A DNA stretch of 8,542 nucleotides from a bacterium UBA2214 (GTDB lineage Bacteria > Zhuqueibacterota > Zhuqueibacteria > Residuimicrobiales > Residuimicrobiaceae), in the NCBI GenBank assembly GCA_002327255.1, contig DCUM01000025.1, forward strand, positions 1 through 8,542, read 5' to 3'. Position numbers and translations under genes: made by a program. Every line of letters starts with the position of its first letter. Within the stretch, counting starts at the first letter, position 1. A model generated the notes under the pieces. The model was not told the DNA's origin, did no database searches, and saw only the letters and a list, made by a program, of their open reading frames with translations. Below, in pieces: positions 6,748 through 8,542 of the stretch.

Positions 6748-6838
6748 GTGAGCTGCCGGAGCGAATTCAAAACGGATCCAGTCTGTCCGGCTATTTTTTT
6801 CCGGAAGAAAAAACCGCGGATTCTTCCTGGAGGATGTG

Positions 6839-8158
6839 ATGAAAAAAAGGATGATCACAACTTTAATTTCGTTACCGTTGATCCTTTTGGGGATGCACGG
6901 GATGGACTGCCAGAACGAAAAAAATCCCGCAGCCCCCTCCGGTTTTGATCTCGACAGACAGCCCATTCCCCGGTTTGTCCGCGCCAATTACCTGGATCCC
7001 GGCGGTATGGCGCGCATTTCCCGATTCCGTTCCGCCGTCGGCGGAGACTATTCGGATGATTTCGAAACCTGCCGCAGCATGCTGCATTATTTTGTGCCGC
7101 GCACCGATTTTGCTTGGACAGTCCTGCCGCTTTACGCCCCGGTGGCGGGTCAGGTGACAGATTTGATTCCGGATACGGCCGGAACGCGCATCACCATTCA
7201 GTCGCAGGCCTACCCCGATTTCGTCTTTCATATTTTCAATGCGGCGCCCCTGCCGGCGCTCGCCGTCGGGATGAACGTGAGCGCCGGCGAGATCATCGGC
7301 GCCCATACGCTGCGCAATACGCCCTCCGCCCTGGCCGTGAGCGTCCAGACCACCCGGGGCAGAAAGCTGGTTTCCTGGTTCGATGTCATCACAGATTCCT
7401 TGTGGCACAGTTACGGCGCCTGTCAAATACCCCATTCCCGGTATTTTATCATCAGCAAGGAAGAGCGCGATGCAGATCCGTTGACCTGTTCGCAGGGCGG
7501 CTTTTTGAAAGGCGGACATCTGGATAACTGGACTTCCATGCTCTGCCATTGGGATGTCGATGCCTGGGGTTGTCCGCAGTTTGTGAATGTCAACTATATC
7601 GATCTGGATCGCATCCACAAGATTTCCAGGTTTCGTTCGGCCATCGGGCACGATTTTTCAGATGATTTCGAATCGTGCCGCAGCATGAAGCACTATTTCT
7701 GGCTCAACGGGGATGCGGGTTGGGAGAGTGCGCGGCTTTATGCGCCCGTCGACGGTAAAATCGCGCGCCGTTTCGACGAATTTCTCGGCACGCAGGTCTG
7801 GATCCGGTCCCATGAGTACCCGGATTTCGAGTTCCGGATTTTTCACATCCAGCTGCTGGACACGACGCTGGCCGAGGGGGATGCGGTGATGGCAGGCCAG
7901 CTTTTGGGCACTCATTTTTCCACGCGGACTTATTCGGACATCGCCGTGTTCGTGGAAACGCCGCGGGGACGCAAGCTGGTCTCTTATTTTGAGGTGATGA
8001 GCGACGCCCTGTTCCAGTGCTATCAGGCGCGCGGACTGGCGCTACGTAGCGATGCGATCATCAGCCGGCAGCAGCGCGATGCCGCGCCGCTCTCCTGCAG
8101 CGGCGAGACGTTCACCGCCGGCATGGGCGCGCTGGAAGACTGGGTGACGCTGAAATGA
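6839..8158 (+). CDS. Exported protein with two tandem degenerate M23 (LytM-like) repeats
   Basis: A 439-residue protein. ATG 6839 has GGAGG (6829-6833) 5 nt upstream; the adjacent GTG 6836 is too close to it. Residues 1-23 form a signal peptide ending at Cys24 (HGMDC), a possible lipobox with an unusual Asp at -1. The rest is an internal duplication with an offset of 202 residues: about 46-236 and 248-439. Both halves share SRFRSAxGxDxSDDFExCRSM, LYAPVxGxI, YPDFxFxIFxxx, a GxxVxAGxxxG loop, RGRKLVS and a RDAxPLxC tail. The order 'SRFR..HxxxD, YAPVxG, HI, GxxVxxGQ, then a final strand' resembles the M23 peptidase fold. Repeat 2 keeps HxxxD (His271, Asp275), but repeat 1 has Gly69 in place of His. 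In both, the HxH motif is replaced (D-I-A at 367-369; A-L-A at 164-166), so peptidase activity is unlikely. A binding or regulatory role in the envelope is inferred. The gene stands alone, divergent from the kinase operon. Confidence 0.75.
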   Translation: MKKRMITTLISLPLILLGMHGMDCQNEKNPAAPSGFDLDRQPIPRFVRANYLDPGGMARISRFRSAVGGDYSDDFETCRSMLHYFVPRTDFAWTVLPLYAPVAGQVTDLIPDTAGTRITIQSQAYPDFVFHIFNAAPLPALAVGMNVSAGEIIGAHTLRNTPSALAVSVQTTRGRKLVSWFDVITDSLWHSYGACQIPHSRYFIISKEERDADPLTCSQGGFLKGGHLDNWTSMLCHWDVDAWGCPQFVNVNYIDLDRIHKISRFRSAIGHDFSDDFESCRSMKHYFWLNGDAGWESARLYAPVDGKIARRFDEFLGTQVWIRSHEYPDFEFRIFHIQLLDTTLAEGDAVMAGQLLGTHFSTRTYSDIAVFVETPRGRKLVSYFEVMSDALFQCYQARGLALRSDAIISRQQRDAAPLSCSGETFTAGMGALEDWVTLK

Positions 8159-8542
8159 ACGCGTTTATCACCCGGATGGCAATCGAGGGGTGAAGTTGAA
8201 CCCGGGTGCATCACACGGTATGGTGCAGCGATGGCGTTCATCGACCGCGCGGCCAGAGAGAGGGAGGGGTGATCTGCCGGCGTGAACGGCAAAGGTCGCG
8301 AGAAATCGCAGACCAGCCGATGGGTCTGATCCATTCGCCCAATCATCGACAGATAACAGATTTTGATTATTTCCATGCAACGCGGGTACAAACAAACTTT
8401 TTGCCGTACGTTCTGTTTCAGACATGGTAACTATTCAGCCATCCAGATTTAACCGCAGAGCCAGCAGAACGCAGAGCCTTTTTGCAGGCTTTCAGTAATA
8501 AGACTGGTATTTTCCTACATCACGTGAGCATGGCAGAAACAG
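8159..8542. other. Non-coding tail of the window
   Basis: No open frame here has a ribosome site or a recognisable protein; the short frames on both strands look random. Visible items are a 7-bp inverted repeat CACCCGG/CCGGGTG (8169-8175 and 8202-8208, 26-nt loop), too wide-looped to be a good terminator, and the GCAGAG-type repeat at 8451-8477. Confidence 0.6.
8451..8477 (+). repeat. Diverged GCAGAG-type intergenic repeat
   Basis: The stretch has GCAGAG twice (8455-8460 and 8471-8476) in an AACCGCAGAG...AACGCAGAG arrangement. From general knowledge, AACCGCAGAGACGCAGAG-like tracts are widespread intergenic repeats of unknown role in many bacterial genomes. This is a short, imperfect copy. 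It is followed by a small AGCCT/AGGCT stem (8475-8490). Confidence 0.45.

Larger units (their letters stand above)
6225..6838. other. Long intergenic region without a convincing gene
   Basis: About 610 bp between the divergent kinase promoter and the M23-like gene. Short open frames exist on both strands (for example 6199-6489 and 6534-6770, minus), but they show no recognisable domain and low-complexity, shadow-like composition. Visible details are a 7-bp GC-rich hairpin (6464-6485), a 9-bp direct repeat GATGATGCT (6584-6592 and 6598-6606), and a weak promoter-like pair near 6718-6747. The region may hold decayed coding sequence or an unannotated RNA; neither can be shown here. Confidence 0.6.

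Noticed and set aside
6872..7651. A 259-codon open frame on the minus strand
   Set aside because: It is antisense to the duplicated M23-like gene, whose internal repeat structure proves the plus-strand frame.
6344..8216. Two similar 13-mers (GGATGCATTACAC at 6344 and GGGTGCATCACAC at 8204) flanking the M23-like gene
   Set aside because: They match at 11 of 13 positions, but the surrounding bases do not align, so this is compatible with chance.

Overview
The window reads as ordinary chromosomal DNA of a free-living Gram-negative-type bacterium. It carries proteins with Sec-type or lipoprotein signals, a probable outer-membrane beta-barrel protein and an inner-membrane-anchored lytic transglycosylase. 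The kinase fused to a TolB-like domain and TPRs, the probable DUF6588 protein and the relaxed lipoboxes suggest the FCB side of the tree (Calditrichota / KSB1-like lineages). That is a style judgement from protein families only; no rRNA or other marker is present.

Layout: (1) 1-199, the right part of a diverged non-coding repeat element (copy A), cut by the window edge. (2) 200-1956, a plus-strand pair: a secreted probable DUF6588 protein (448-1356) and a small putative lipoprotein (1396-1956), each with a good Shine-Dalgarno site and probably co-transcribed. (3) 1980-2263, a complete 284-bp MITE-like element (copy B) with perfect 23-bp terminal inverted repeats and two internal hairpins, lying exactly between two convergent transcription units. 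(4) 2286-6062, a minus-strand operon: a soluble Ser/Thr protein kinase with TolB-like and TPR regions, then after 24 bp an FHA-TM-lytic transglycosylase fusion. A near-consensus sigma70-type promoter (6196-6224, minus) sits upstream of the kinase. (5) About 610 bp with no convincing gene. (6) 6839-8158, a plus-strand exported protein built of two tandem repeats of about 190 residues that look like degenerate M23 (LytM-like) domains. (7) A 384-bp non-coding tail with a diverged GCAGAG-type intergenic repeat.

How the genes may work together: the kinase could phosphorylate threonines, and the cytosolic FHA domain of its operon partner is of a phosphothreonine-binding type. That partner crosses the membrane and ends in a periplasmic peptidoglycan-cleaving domain. 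The pair is therefore a plausible inside-out route from cytoplasmic phospho-signalling to cell-wall remodelling. The neighbouring degenerate M23-like duplicate would also act in the envelope, but a link to the kinase operon is only suggested by proximity. The kinase/FHA-SLT pair and the MITE-like element are the two items most worth following up.
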